NCBI GenBank assembly: GCA_963762525.1
Contig: CAVXKT010000003.1
Coordinates: forward strand, 124,001-188,000
Length of the DNA stretch: 64,000 nucleotides
Origin: DATFDN01 sp963762525
GTDB taxonomy: Bacteria; Pseudomonadota; Alphaproteobacteria; Acetobacterales; Acetobacteraceae
Direction of reading: 5' to 3'
The notes under the pieces were generated by a model that was not told the DNA's origin, made no database searches, and saw nothing but the letters and a program-made list of their open reading frames with translations. The translations under genes were made by a program, and so were the position numbers. Positions 38,844 through 48,373 of this stretch are shown piece by piece (position 1 is the stretch's first letter; the number at the start of each line of letters is the position of its first letter).

Positions 38844-39829
38844 GGTTGCATCCCGTTCTGGAGCGCGCGCACTCGGGCAAGCACCGTGTCCGGCAATGCG
38901 CCCTTCGCGGCGGCGGTCGCGGCGGCCTCGAATTGCTCCGCTGTGGCGATCCCGATCAGCGTCGTGCTCATGGCCGGATTGCTGATCGCGAAGCGGATCG
39001 CGACCTCCGCCAGGCTGGCGGCCCCTGCCTCCTCGGCCAGCGGCATCAGACGGCGCGCGCGGGCCAGATCGGCCGCATAGTCGGGGCCGGTGCCGATCGG
39101 CGCCGGCGGCGGGCTGGCGATCGGGTGGCGCTCGTCCGACCCGGACAGAGCGCCGCCGGCGAGCACGCGAATGCCGATGGCCCCCATGCCGGCGGCTCCC
39201 ATCCTCGCCAGCAGCTCGCCGAAGTCTTGCGCCGGATGCCCCGGCGCCAGCCTCGCCCCGGCGCTCGGGTTGAGCATGTTATAGGCGACCTGCGCCGTAT
39301 CGAACGCGCCGGAGCCGATGACGTCGTGCAGGGCGCGCGTTTCGCCGACGGCGGTAATGCCGAAGAACCGGGTCTTGCCTTTCGCGCACAGTGCCTGAAA
39401 CGCCGGCACCACTTCGTCGGCCACCGTGCGCGGCGTAAGCGCCTCGCCCGCCCCGCCATCGCTGATCGGGTTGTGCAGTTGAAACAGATCGACGTGGTCG
39501 CGCTCGAGCCGTTGCAGGCTCGCCGCCATCCCGGCGCGGATCGCGCCGGCGATGTCCGTTTTCTCCTCCGGTCGGATGCGGATCTTGGTGCCGACCAGGA
39601 CATCGGGCTTCAGCTTGGCCAGCACGCGCCCGAGATTGCGCTCCGAGGCGCCGTCGCCATATTGCGGCGCGGTGTCGAAGTAGTTGATGCCGCGTTCCAC
39701 CGCGCGTGCGACGGCGCGCTCCTGATCGGCCGGATCGCCGCGCACCATCAAACCGCCTACCGCGCCGCAGCCGAAGCCCAGCACCGAGACGGCGAGACCG
39801 GTGCGCCCCAGCGTGCGCCTCTGCATCAC
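38840..39829 (-). CDS. Aldo/keto reductase
   Basis: 329 residues, intact TIM-barrel AKR: LGRTGLAVSVLGFGCGAVGG, INYFDTAPQYGDGASERNLG with the catalytic-type Asp and Tyr, VLVGTKIRIRPEE (Lys), VDLFQLHNP (His position present as H in LHNP), and STTLIGIATAEQFE. NADPH-dependent carbonyl reduction; substrate unknown. ATGA overlaps on both sides. Confidence 0.92.
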   Translation of the reverse strand: MMQRRTLGRTGLAVSVLGFGCGAVGGLMVRGDPADQERAVARAVERGINYFDTAPQYGDGASERNLGRVLAKLKPDVLVGTKIRIRPEEKTDIAGAIRAGMAASLQRLERDHVDLFQLHNPISDGGAGEALTPRTVADEVVPAFQALCAKGKTRFFGITAVGETRALHDVIGSGAFDTAQVAYNMLNPSAGARLAPGHPAQDFGELLARMGAAGMGAIGIRVLAGGALSGSDERHPIASPPPAPIGTGPDYAADLARARRLMPLAEEAGAASLAEVAIRFAISNPAMSTTLIGIATAEQFEAAATAAAKGALPDTVLARVRALQNGMQP

Positions 39830-40552
39830 GCCGCCGGAACCGAGCGGGCGCGCTGGTTATAGAGCAGCTTGGCGCGCCGCTCCTGTTCCTCCTGCGGCAG
39901 CTTCGATTGGTCCTGCGACAGCTCCGCGCCGACCGCGAGGCCGCGCTGCACCGCCGGTCGCGCGCCGATCTCCTCGAACCAGCGCCGGAAATGCGGAAAC
40001 TCGGAAATGTCCTGGCCCTGATTCTGCCAGTTCACCGTCCAGGGAAACGAAATCATGTCGGCGATGGTGTACTCGGCGCCGGCGAGATAGCGCGACTTCC
40101 AGAGCCGCATGTTGAGCACGCCGTAAAGCCGGTTCGCCTCGTCGGTGAAGCGACGGACGGCGTAGCTCTGATCGCCCTGCTTGTCGCCGAGCCGGCGAAA
40201 ATGCCCGCATTCGCCGAGCTTCGGTCCCTGGTTCGCCATCTGCCACATCACCCACTGCGTGACCGCGTAGCGGCCGCGCGTGTCGGCCGGCCAGAAGCGG
40301 CCGACCTTCTCGGCGAGGTACATCATGATGGCGCCCGAACTCGAAGATGCTGATAGGCGCGCCGCCGCCCGCCGGCTCGCGATCGACCAGAACCGGCATC
40401 CGATGATTGGGGTTGAGCTCCAGGAAGGCGTCGGTGAACTGATCGCCGCGACCGATATTGACCGGTACGATGTTGTACGAAAGCCCGGCTTCCTCGAGCA
40501 GGATCGTGACCTTTTTGCCGTTCGGCGTGGGCCAGTAGTGAAGGTCGAGCAT
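39826..40552 (-). CDS. Glutathione S-transferase (Ure2p/YfcG-like), one frameshift
   Basis: About 241 residues. Thioredoxin-like N-domain MLDLHYWPTPNGKKVTILLE, LNPNHRMPVLVD (cis-Pro), then after a frame change near 40335 MMYLAEKVGRFWP and the helical C-domain with YTIADMISFPWTVNW. The TPNGxK motif is that of the nu/YfcG group. First gene of the operon GST-AKR-ECH-SDR. Confidence 0.9.
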
Positions 40553-40625
40553 CACGATCTCCTCGCGGTTTGCCCCGGCAAGCCTGAAGCAGTCGCGCGC
40601 GGATGGCAACGCCGGCGGCGGCGGA

Positions 40626-41908
40626 TCAGGACTTCGGGCGCTTCACCGTTGCGACCCCATGCTCGGCGCCGGTGACGAGGCGGGCGCCGCGCCCGTTGGT
40701 GCACCAGGCCCAGGCCCAATTTCCGTACACCATCATGCGGCTGCGGAAATCGACCAGCAGCATCAAATGCACCAGCGACCAGGTCAGCCAGGCCGGGAAA
40801 GCCGGTCAGTCGGAGCCAGCCGAAATCGGCGACCGCGCGCGAGCGGCCGATGATCGCCAAGGTGCCGTAGTCGCGGTAGCGGAACGGACTTGGATCGGCC
40901 TTCCCGGCAACACGTGCCCTCAGCAGGCGCCCGACATACACCCCCTGCTGCTTGGCGACCGGAGCGAGACCGGGGAGCGGTTTGCCGTGGCGTCCCGGAG
41001 AGATTCGATACGTCGCCGAGGGCGAAGATGTTCGGGTGTCCCGGAACCGAGCAGTCGGCGCCGACTTTGATCGCGCCATTTCTCGCCGCCTCGGCGCCGA
41101 GCCACTCGGCGGCGGGGCGCGCGGCGGTACCGGCGCACCAGAGAATGTTGGTGGTCTCGACCCGCTCACCGGCCGCGGTCAGACCGTTTCCGTCGATCTC
41201 GTTGACCGCGGCTCCCGTCCGCACTTCGACGCCGAGCTTCTCGAGCGCCGTGCGCGCATAATCGGACAACCGTGGCGGGAACTCCGAGAGCAGGCGCGGC
41301 CCGGCCTCGAACAGGATGATGCGCGCCGATGCGGGATCGATCCGGCGGAAGTTTCGAAACAGCGTCGATCGCGCCAGTTCGGCGATGGTTCCCGCCAACT
41401 CGACCCCGGTCGGACCGCCGCCCACCACCACGAACGTCAGGACACGGCCGATATCGCGCTGTTCGGCGTGACCCTCCGCCCATTCGAAGGCGCCGAGCAG
41501 ACGCTCCCGGATCACCAGCGCGTCGGCCAGCGATTTCAGCACCGGGGCATTAGCCGCCCAATGATCCTTGCCGAAGAAGCTGTAAGCGGCGCCGGTGGCG
41601 AGCACGAGATAGTCGAACGCCACATCGGCCGCATCCCTGATCTTCACGGCGCGAGCATCGGTATCGACGCCCGTTACCTCGCCCATGATGACGGTGACGT
41701 TCTTCTGCTGGCGCAACAGCGCCCGGCTCGCCGTCGCGATGTCGGCCGGCGACAGCACGGCGGTCGCCACCTGGTAGAGCAGCGGCTGGAACAGGTGGTA
41801 GTTGGTTCTGTCGATCAGTGTCACCTCGGCATCGACGCTCTTCAGCGCCTTCACCGTGTTCATGCCGCCGAAGCCGGCGCCGACGACGACGATGCGCTTC
41901 CTTGCCAT
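40626..41908 (-). CDS. ndh: Type II NADH dehydrogenase, C-terminal frameshifts
   Basis: About 427 residues. MARKRIVVVGAGFGGMNTVK (FAD), LIDRTNYHLFQPLLYQVATA, FVVVGGGPTGVELAGTIAEL (NADH) and IFALGDVSNL are typical of NDH-2. Frame changes near 41000 and 40795; the end WLTWSLVHLMLLVDFRSRMM, with its membrane-associating helix, is found in another frame. Oxidises NADH with quinone at the inner membrane without proton pumping. Transcribed divergently from the acyl-CoA ligase, 100 bp apart. Confidence 0.92.
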
Positions 41909-42008
41909 TGGCACCGCTCCCGCTGTCCGGCTCCTGATTAGCCGAAACCGATTGTGCTCGGCCATGGCCTCGCTTGACTTCGGGCGCGGTGGCGAACAAC
42001 ATCGCGGC

Positions 42009-43606
42009 ATGCTCGCGCCCTCCAGCCGGAACCTCGGGGATCTTCTGTGCGAGATGGCGTACGCGGCGGGGCGAGGCGCCGGCCGTCATCTGCGGGGCGC
42101 GCAGCATCGGCTACACCGAGCTGGCCCGCCGCGCAGCAAGTCGCGCGAGCATGCTGCGGAGCCGCGGCATCGGGCGCGGCGACCGGGTCGGGCTGCTCAT
42201 CAACAACCGGCTGGAGTGGCTGGAGGCGTTCTTCGGTGCGGCGATGGCCGGCGCCGTCGCGGTGGCGTTCAGCACCTGGTCCACGCGCGATGAGCTCGAC
42301 TGGCTGCTCGCCGATTCCGGCGTGCAATTGCTGGTCGCGCTCGATCACTTCGGTGAGCGCGATTTCGACGCCGATCTGCGGTGTCTGGTGCCCGAGGCGA
42401 CGATCGCCGGCGGGTGGCGGTCCTCGCGCTATCCCGCACTCACCGACATCGTAATGATGGGCGATGCTGCGGGTTTCGCGCGCTTCGACGATCCTTTCCC
42501 GGCGCGCGAGCTTGCGGGCGAGCGCGCCGACGGCGAGGATGAAGCGGTGATTATCTACACCTCGGGAAGCAGCAGCACGCCCAAGGCGGTGCCGCTCTCC
42601 CATAGCGGCATCATCGAGAACGGATTCAATATCGGCGAGCGGCAGGGCTACGGTCCAGCCGACCGCGTGCTGGTGGCGCCGCCGCTCTTCTGGTCCTATG
42701 GCTGCGCCAACGCGCTGTCGGCGACGCTGACGCACGGCGCGACCCTGGTGTTGCAGGGAAAATTCGAGGCCGGCGAGGCGATCGCGCTGATCGAGCGGCA
42801 CCGTTGCACGGCGCTCTATACGCTGCCGTCGATCACCGGCGCGATCATCGCCCATCCCGATTTCCGGCCCGAACGAACGCGCAGCCTGCGCACCGGCCTT
42901 ACCATCGGCGCGCCGCAGGACGTGATCGCCGCCGCCCGTGTCCTGGGGGCGGCGGAGATCTGCAACGTTTACGGGCAGACCGAGAGCTACGGCAATTGCT
43001 GCGTCACCCCGCATGACTGGCCGCTGGAACGGCGCGCCGCCTGCCAGGGGCCGCCACTGCCCGGGCGTCGAGATTCGCATCGTCGATGCGGAAGCCGGGG
43101 CGGCGCTGCCGGCGGGGCAGGTCGGCATGATCGAGGTGCGCGGCTACGTAATGCGCGGCTACCGGGGCGCCAGCGCCGCGCAGACCGCCGGCGCGTTCAC
43201 CCCCGACGGGTTTTTCCGCACCGGCGACATGGGCCATATGGAGCCGGACGGCGTTCTCGTGTTCAGCGGCCGGGTGAGCGAGATGATCAAGAAGGGCGGG
43301 ATCAACATCTCGCCGGCCGAAGTCGAGGATGTGTTGATGCGTCATCCGAGCGTGGTTCAGGCCGCGGTGGTCGGCGTGCCCGATCCCGCGCAGGGCGAAT
43401 TGCTGGCCGCCTTCGTGGTCGCCGGACCCGGAGAGCCGCCCGATGCCGCGTCGCTCGCCGCGCATTGTCGCGCGCTCGCCTCGCGCTACAAGGTTCCCGA
43501 CTTCATCGAAATCCGGAAGTCGCTGCCGACGACCGTCACCGGCAAGCTGATGCGCCGGGAGCTGAGGCAGATGGCGGCGGGCTTCGGCCGGGTCAGCGGC
43601 GCATGA
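42009..43606 (+). CDS. Acyl-CoA synthetase (class I AMP-forming ligase), two frameshifts
   Basis: About 532 residues. N-terminus LAPSSRNLGDLLCEMA, then after a frame change near 42060 RRGEAPAVICGARSIGYTEL. The AMP-binding loop is IIYTSGSSSTPKAVPLSHSG, a variant of TSGTTGxPKG. NVYGQTESYGNCC is the A5 motif and, after a change near 43066, FFRTGDMGHMEPDG and SEMIKKGGINISPAEVE; PTTVTGKLMRRELR holds the C-terminal Lys. Activates an unknown carboxylic acid. ATGA overlap with the cyclase gene. Confidence 0.9.
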
Positions 43607-44472
43607 GCCGCGAGGCCTGGGGACGATGGGGCGATAAGGACGAGCGCGGCGCGCTCAATCATATCGGGGCCGAGCAGGTGCGGGCGGCCGCCGCTCTGGT
43701 GCGATCGGGGCGGGTGCTCAATCTCGGCCGGATATTGTCGGCGCGAACGCCGGTGCCGCGCCATCGGGCGGGCATGCAGCATTTTATGGGTCGCGACGGC
43801 GGCGACTACGCGGCCGGCGCGCGTCGGCCGGGCGGGTTCCAGTTCGCCGAGGACAGCGTGGTGCTGCCGCTGCATATCGGCACCCACATCGATGCGCTCT
43901 GTCACGCCTGGTACGATGACGCGCTGTATAACGGCTTTTCCGGCAGCGGCACGCGCAGCACCATCGGTGCCGCGCATTGCGGCATCGACAAGATGGGACC
44001 CGTTATCGGTCGCGGTGTGCTGCTGGATATGTTCGGCCTGAATGGCGGCCGGCTGGCCGACGACATGGCGATCGGACGCGGGATGCTGCAAGAGGCGGCC
44101 GGCCGCGTCGGCGCCGAGCCGGGCCGCGGCGACATCGTGCTGATCCGCACCGGTTGGGGCGAAGACGTCGGCTCGGAGGTTTCATTCGAGACCGAGCCCG
44201 GGCTTGATGTGGAGGCGGCCCTGTGGCTGGCCGGCTGCGGGGTCGCCGCTGTCGGCGCCGACAATTTCGCCGTCGAGGCGATTCCGTTTCCGGCGGGAAC
44301 CACCTTTCCGGTGCATCAGCGGCTGATCCGCGATTATGGCATTCCGTTGATCGAAGGCTTGGCCCTGCGCGAGCTTGCGGAAAGCGGGCGCGCCAGCTTT
44401 CTGTTCGCCGCTATGCCATTGGCCGTTGCCGGCGGCACCGGCAGCCCGGTCGCCCCGGTCGCGGTGGTTTAG
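43603..44472 (+). CDS. Cyclase family protein (kynurenine-formamidase-like fold)
   Basis: 289 residues, intact. The metal motif HxGTHxDxxxH is present as HIGTHIDALCH (91-101). The rest (WGDKDERGALNHIGAEQVR, GVLLDMFGLNGG, DIVLIRTGWGED, VGADNFAVEAIPFP) fits the cyclase/PF04199 family of metal-dependent hydrolases or dehydratases acting on amides and lactone-like compounds. Coupled to the acyl-CoA synthetase by ATGA. Confidence 0.9.
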   Translation: MSREAWGRWGDKDERGALNHIGAEQVRAAAALVRSGRVLNLGRILSARTPVPRHRAGMQHFMGRDGGDYAAGARRPGGFQFAEDSVVLPLHIGTHIDALCHAWYDDALYNGFSGSGTRSTIGAAHCGIDKMGPVIGRGVLLDMFGLNGGRLADDMAIGRGMLQEAAGRVGAEPGRGDIVLIRTGWGEDVGSEVSFETEPGLDVEAALWLAGCGVAAVGADNFAVEAIPFPAGTTFPVHQRLIRDYGIPLIEGLALRELAESGRASFLFAAMPLAVAGGTGSPVAPVAVV

Positions 44473-44526
44473 CGCGCATGATCGCCGAGCCGCCGCGGCC
44501 GCCTCTCATGCAACGGGAGTGACGCC

Positions 44527-45659
44527 ATGGGGTATCGAGTGCGGCCCGGCGTGATCGGCTGCGCCAGGCGACCCGCAATTATCGGCCGCGACCGTTCGCT
44601 CGAGGAGATGATCTACGACACCGGGCAGCTCGCGCTGGCCGATGCCGGGATTTCGATCGAGGACATCGACGGCATCGTCGTCGCCTCCAACGACCAGTTC
44701 GATGGCCGTTCGATCTCGGTGATGATGGCGTCGGGCTCGGTGGGCGGGGTGGATCGCGATATCCTTTCCACCCCCTCGGCCTCGCGAACACGCCTTCATC
44801 ATGGGCGCGCTGCGGGTCGCGACAGGCCAGTTCCGCACGCAACTCGTGATGTCCTGGAGCCCGACCGAAGCGGACTCGCTGTCGGAGGCGCAGCGTCTCG
44901 GCGCCGATCCGTATTTTCATCGCACGCTGCCGCTCGATGAGCTTTCGGCGCACGCGCTGCAAGCTTGCGCGGTGGAACATGCGATGCCGGATGCGCGTCG
45001 AGCCGCCGAGGCGGTGGCGGTGCAAGAACCGCGCGCACGGGCGGGCGGCGTGGCCCGACGCGCATCCGCAGCCGGGGCCGGCGCGCTGGCCGCTCACCGC
45101 CGCGATGACCTCGGCCCCAGTCACCGGCAGCGTCGGCGATGGTCCTCGCCGGGCCGGACTTCATCGCCGAGCGCGGAATGCGCGATGTCGCCTGGCTGCG
45201 CGGAATGGGCTGGGCGACGGAGACGACCTTTCTCGGTGGGCGCGATCTCGCCACCGCGCCCGCCTTGGCGGCGGCGGCTCGGCAGGCTTACGCCGAAGCC
45301 GGGGTTGTCGATCCGCATGGTGTTCGACCTGGCGGAGATCACCGACGCGACGCCGTATGCCGAACTGCTCGCCTATGGAGGCGCTGGCGCTTTGCGGGCG
45401 CGGCGACTGGAGCGCGGACTTCGCCGGCGGCCGCTTCGCCCGCGGCGGTGCGTTGCCGGTCAATCTCTCGGGCGGCGTGCTGACGCACAATCCGGTGTTC
45501 TGCACCGGGCTGATGCGCATCGCCGAAATCGCCGATCAGATCCGCGGCCGGGCCGGGGCGCATCAATTGGCCGACGCGCACACGGGCCTCGCGCATGCCG
45601 GCAGCGGCTTCGCGATGCAATACCAGGCGGCGATCGTGCTGGGCAGGGAGGCGGCGTGA
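44527..45659 (+). CDS. Thiolase-like protein 1 (SCPx/Ltp2 type), about five frameshifts
   Basis: About 377 residues. Visible in order: VGIIGCARRPAIIGR-like start (RPGVIGCARRPAIIGRDRSL), LADAGISIEDIDGIVVASND, AFIMGALRVATGQFRTQLVM, MVLAGPDFIAERGMRDVAWL, MVFDLAEITDATPYAELLA, LPVNLSGGVLTHNPVFCTGL and HAGSGFAMQYQAAIVLGR. These are lipid-transfer-protein-like thiolase features. Frame changes near 44780, 45020, 45135, 45310 and 45375. The next gene encodes a second, related thiolase, starting inside this stop, suggesting a heteromeric pair. Confidence 0.85.
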
Positions 45660-46843
45660 TGAGCAGCGAGCGCGTCGGCATCATCGGCATCGGACAATCC
45701 GAGTTCCGCTCGCGCCGCGACGACGCGAGCTATCCCGAGCTGGTGCGCGAAGCGGTCGTGCTGGCGATGGCGGACGCCAAGCTCGATTTCGATGCCATCG
45801 AGGCGATCGTCTATTCGCTGTCGCCCGACGCGATGGTGGGCATCGGCAATGCCGAGCGCCTGGGCGTCGATGCGGTGGGCGGGCGCGGCAAGCGATTCCT
45901 GCGCATCAACACCGGCGGCTCGACCGGCATCTCCTCGGTCGCCGCCGCCTATTATCACGTCGCCTCCGGCGCCTGCGACGTCGTGCTGACCGCCGGCGCC
46001 GACAAGGTGGGCGAGTGCGGCGACTCGCAGAGCGTGCTGAACAAGATCTGGGACCCGACCTACGAGCGCGCGTTGCCGCTCGGCACCATCAACATGCTGG
46101 CGATGTCGGCGGTGCGCTACATGAAGTTCTACGGCATGACCGAGGAGGACATGGCGCAGGTCGTGGTGAAGAACCGCCGTCAGGCGGCGCTCAATCCGCG
46201 CGCGCATCTGCGCAAGGAGGTGAGCATCGACGAGGTGATGGCGTCGCGCTGCATCTCCTGGCCGATCAAGCTGCTGGATTGCTGCCCGCAATCCTCGGGC
46301 GGCGCGGCGATGGTGCTGGCGTCGGAACGCTACATCAAGGACAACCACCTGGACGCCGTGTGGATCACCGGCGTCGGGCATTGCACCGAGACTTACTGGA
46401 TGGGCGACCGGATGGGCAGATAATCCGACCGCCGAGCACGCCGACGCCTATGCGCTCGGGCGTTCGTTCGAACGCTCGTACAAGATGGCGGGCATCACCG
46501 ATCCGGCGCGGCAGGTGCAGGTGGCCGAACTTTATGCGCCGTTCAGCAACACCGAGTTCCACGCCATCGACGCCGCCCGCCTGGTGGCGCGAAACGGCGA
46601 GTCGGTGCGGGCGATGCGCGACGGGCGAGTTCGAGCTGGGCGGGCGGATTCCGGTCAATCCCTCGGGCGGCACGCTCTGCACCAACGCCATCGCCGTGAC
46701 CGCCATGGCGCGGGTGGCCGAGGTGGCGTTGCAGGTCTGGGGCCGTGCCGGCGCGCATCAGGTCGAGGGCGCCCGGCTCGGGCATCGCCAACGGCAATGG
46801 CGGCGATCACCAGATTTTCGGCACGATGGTCATCGAGGCTTAG
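45659..46843 (+). CDS. Thiolase-like protein 2 (SCPx/Ltp2 type), about three frameshifts
   Basis: About 394 residues. VGIIGIGQSEFRSRRDD, RINTGGSTGISSVAAAYYHV (the position of the thiolase nucleophile region has Ser, no Cys), ADKVGECGDSQSVLNKIWDP, YMKFYGMTEEDMAQVVVKNR, LDCCPQSSGGAAMVLAS, AELYAPFSNTEFHAIDAARL, IPVNPSGGTLCTNAIAVTAM and GDHQIFGTMVIEA. Frame changes near 46420, 46620 and 46775. The missing nucleophile suggests aldolase-type or structural function as in Ltp2-like proteins rather than a canonical thiolase. Confidence 0.87.
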
Positions 46844-46855
46844 CGGGAGCGTGTC

Positions 46856-47313
46856 ATGGAACTGATGAGCCGGCAGGAAACCTGGAGCATCACCTACAAT
46901 CACGCGCTCGGCGAGACCGCGAGCTGGTTCTACACGCGGCTTCGCGACGAGGCGAAAGATTTATGGCCGGCGCAGCGCCAAGATCGAACCGCGTGATGGT
47001 GCCGCCGCGCGCCTTTTCCGACGAGACGCTGTTGCCGACGACGGAGTGGGTGGAGGTCGGACCGGGCGGGCGAATCGAGGCGTTCACGATCGTCTACGAG
47101 CCATTCAAGAACCTGCCCGACCCCCCCTATGCGTTCGGCTTCGTGCTGCTGGACGGCGCCGACACCGCGATCGGCGGCTACTTCAGGGGCATCGATCTCT
47201 CCGACCCCGCGAGGGCCGCCGAACGGCTGAAGATCGGCACCCGCGTGATGACGAAGTTCGCCGACCAGCGCACCGGCGACATGATGGATTTCTGGTTCGA
47301 GGTCGAGGGCTAA
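46856..47313 (+). CDS. DUF35/OB-fold protein with degenerate zinc ribbon
   Basis: About 150 residues. N-terminal helix ELMSRQETWSITYNHALGET, then a frame change near 46960-46980, then NRVMVPPRAFSDETLLPTTE, RIEAFTIVYEPFKN, YAFGFVLLDGADTAIGGYF and KIGTRVMTKFADQ, the OB-fold of DUF35 proteins. The zinc-ribbon positions around GRRSAK-NRV and VPPRAFSD lack cysteines, though the first pair lies at an indel. DUF35 proteins bind thiolases and related enzymes and carry acyl-CoA between them; here it follows two thiolase genes. Confidence 0.85.
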
Positions 47314-47340
47314 GCCTCACCCGCGCCCCGCCCGCGACCC

Positions 47341-47420
47341 GTCATCGCCGGACTTGATCCGGCGACCCGACGCAGCCCGCGATCTGGCTCCGGGTTGCCG
47401 GGTCAAGCCCGGCAAAGACG
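47341..47420. repeat. Palindromic repeat, copy at 47.3 kb
   Basis: Imperfect inverted repeat: gtcatcgccggacttgatcc at the left, gggttgccgggtcaagcccg at the right. The right half and the centre (acccgacgcagcc...gctccgggttgccg) are nearly the same as at 53.07-53.12 kb in the same orientation. The 47314-47485 gap otherwise holds nothing recognisable. Confidence 0.8.
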
Positions 47421-47485
47421 AAAAAAACGGGGCGAGCCATGTCGCATCCGGATGCGGGTGCTCGACGACCCGCGGGGGCATCGCC

Positions 47486-48373
47486 CTAAGCCGCGATCAC
47501 CGGCTCGGTGCCGACGATCGTCGTTCGGTGCATCACCCGCCGTTCGGTCGGATCGTGCGGCGTGACCTGGTGCATGGTGCAGCGATTGTCCCACATCACC
47601 ACGTCATCGGGCGACCAGCGATGCCGATAGACGAAGCGCGGCTGGCCTGCGAACGCGATCAGCTCGTCGAGCAGGGAGCGCGCTTCGGCGTCGTCCATGC
47701 CTTCGATCCGGGCGTTGTAGATCGGACTGATATAGAGCGAACGTCGCCCGGTGACCGGATGGCGGCGCACCATCGGCTGCCACACCGGCGGCATTGCCGC
47801 CTTCTCCTCCTCGGTCAGCGGCTTCAAATTGCTCAGCGTGTGCAGATGGCCGAAATCATGCAGCGCCCGGCGTCCGGCGATGCGCTGCTTCAGCGCCTCC
47901 GGCAGCTCCTCATAAACTTGGTACATGTTGGTGAACTGGGTCTCGCCGCCGGTGCGGCTTACCTCCACGCCGTGCAGCAGGGCGCCGGTGCAGGGGACGG
48001 TCCGATAGCTGCTGTCGGTGTGCCAGAATTGCGCCAGCGAGACTTGTTTCACCGTCGGATGATCGGGCGGCATCAGCTGGCCGTCGTCATCGACATTGGC
48101 GACGCGGAAGATTTCCGGCACGCGGTTGGAGCGGATGATCTTCTGATGGAAAATCTCCGGCTCGCCGAAATTACGGGTGAAAGCGACGTGCTCGGCGTCG
48201 GTGATGTGCTGCTCGGGAAACACCAGCACGAGATACCGCATCCACACGTCGTGCAACTCGCGAAACGCGCCGCCATCGAGCGGGGCGCCCATGGCGACGC
48301 CGCGCACTTCGGCGCCGAGCGCCGGGTGGAGGGGGCGGACCTCAAGCCTTGAATGCGTGGTCGCCTCTGACAT
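47486..48373 (-). CDS. TauD/TfdA-family Fe(II)/2-oxoglutarate dioxygenase
   Basis: 295 residues, intact. Iron ligands His118 and Asp120 in FWHTDSSY and distal His about 268 in MWDNRCTMHQ, with the 2-oxoglutarate-binding Arg in ERRVMHR. N-terminal LEVRPLHPALGAEVRGVAM and VFPEQHITDAEHVAFTRNFG are typical. The ATG at 48373 has AGGAGG six bases upstream, so it is a separate gene although the frame is open into the upstream cupin gene. Substrate unknown (sulfonate, aryloxyalkanoate or other). Confidence 0.92.
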   Translation of the reverse strand: MSEATTHSRLEVRPLHPALGAEVRGVAMGAPLDGGAFRELHDVWMRYLVLVFPEQHITDAEHVAFTRNFGEPEIFHQKIIRSNRVPEIFRVANVDDDGQLMPPDHPTVKQVSLAQFWHTDSSYRTVPCTGALLHGVEVSRTGGETQFTNMYQVYEELPEALKQRIAGRRALHDFGHLHTLSNLKPLTEEEKAAMPPVWQPMVRRHPVTGRRSLYISPIYNARIEGMDDAEARSLLDELIAFAGQPRFVYRHRWSPDDVVMWDNRCTMHQVTPHDPTERRVMHRTTIVGTEPVIAA

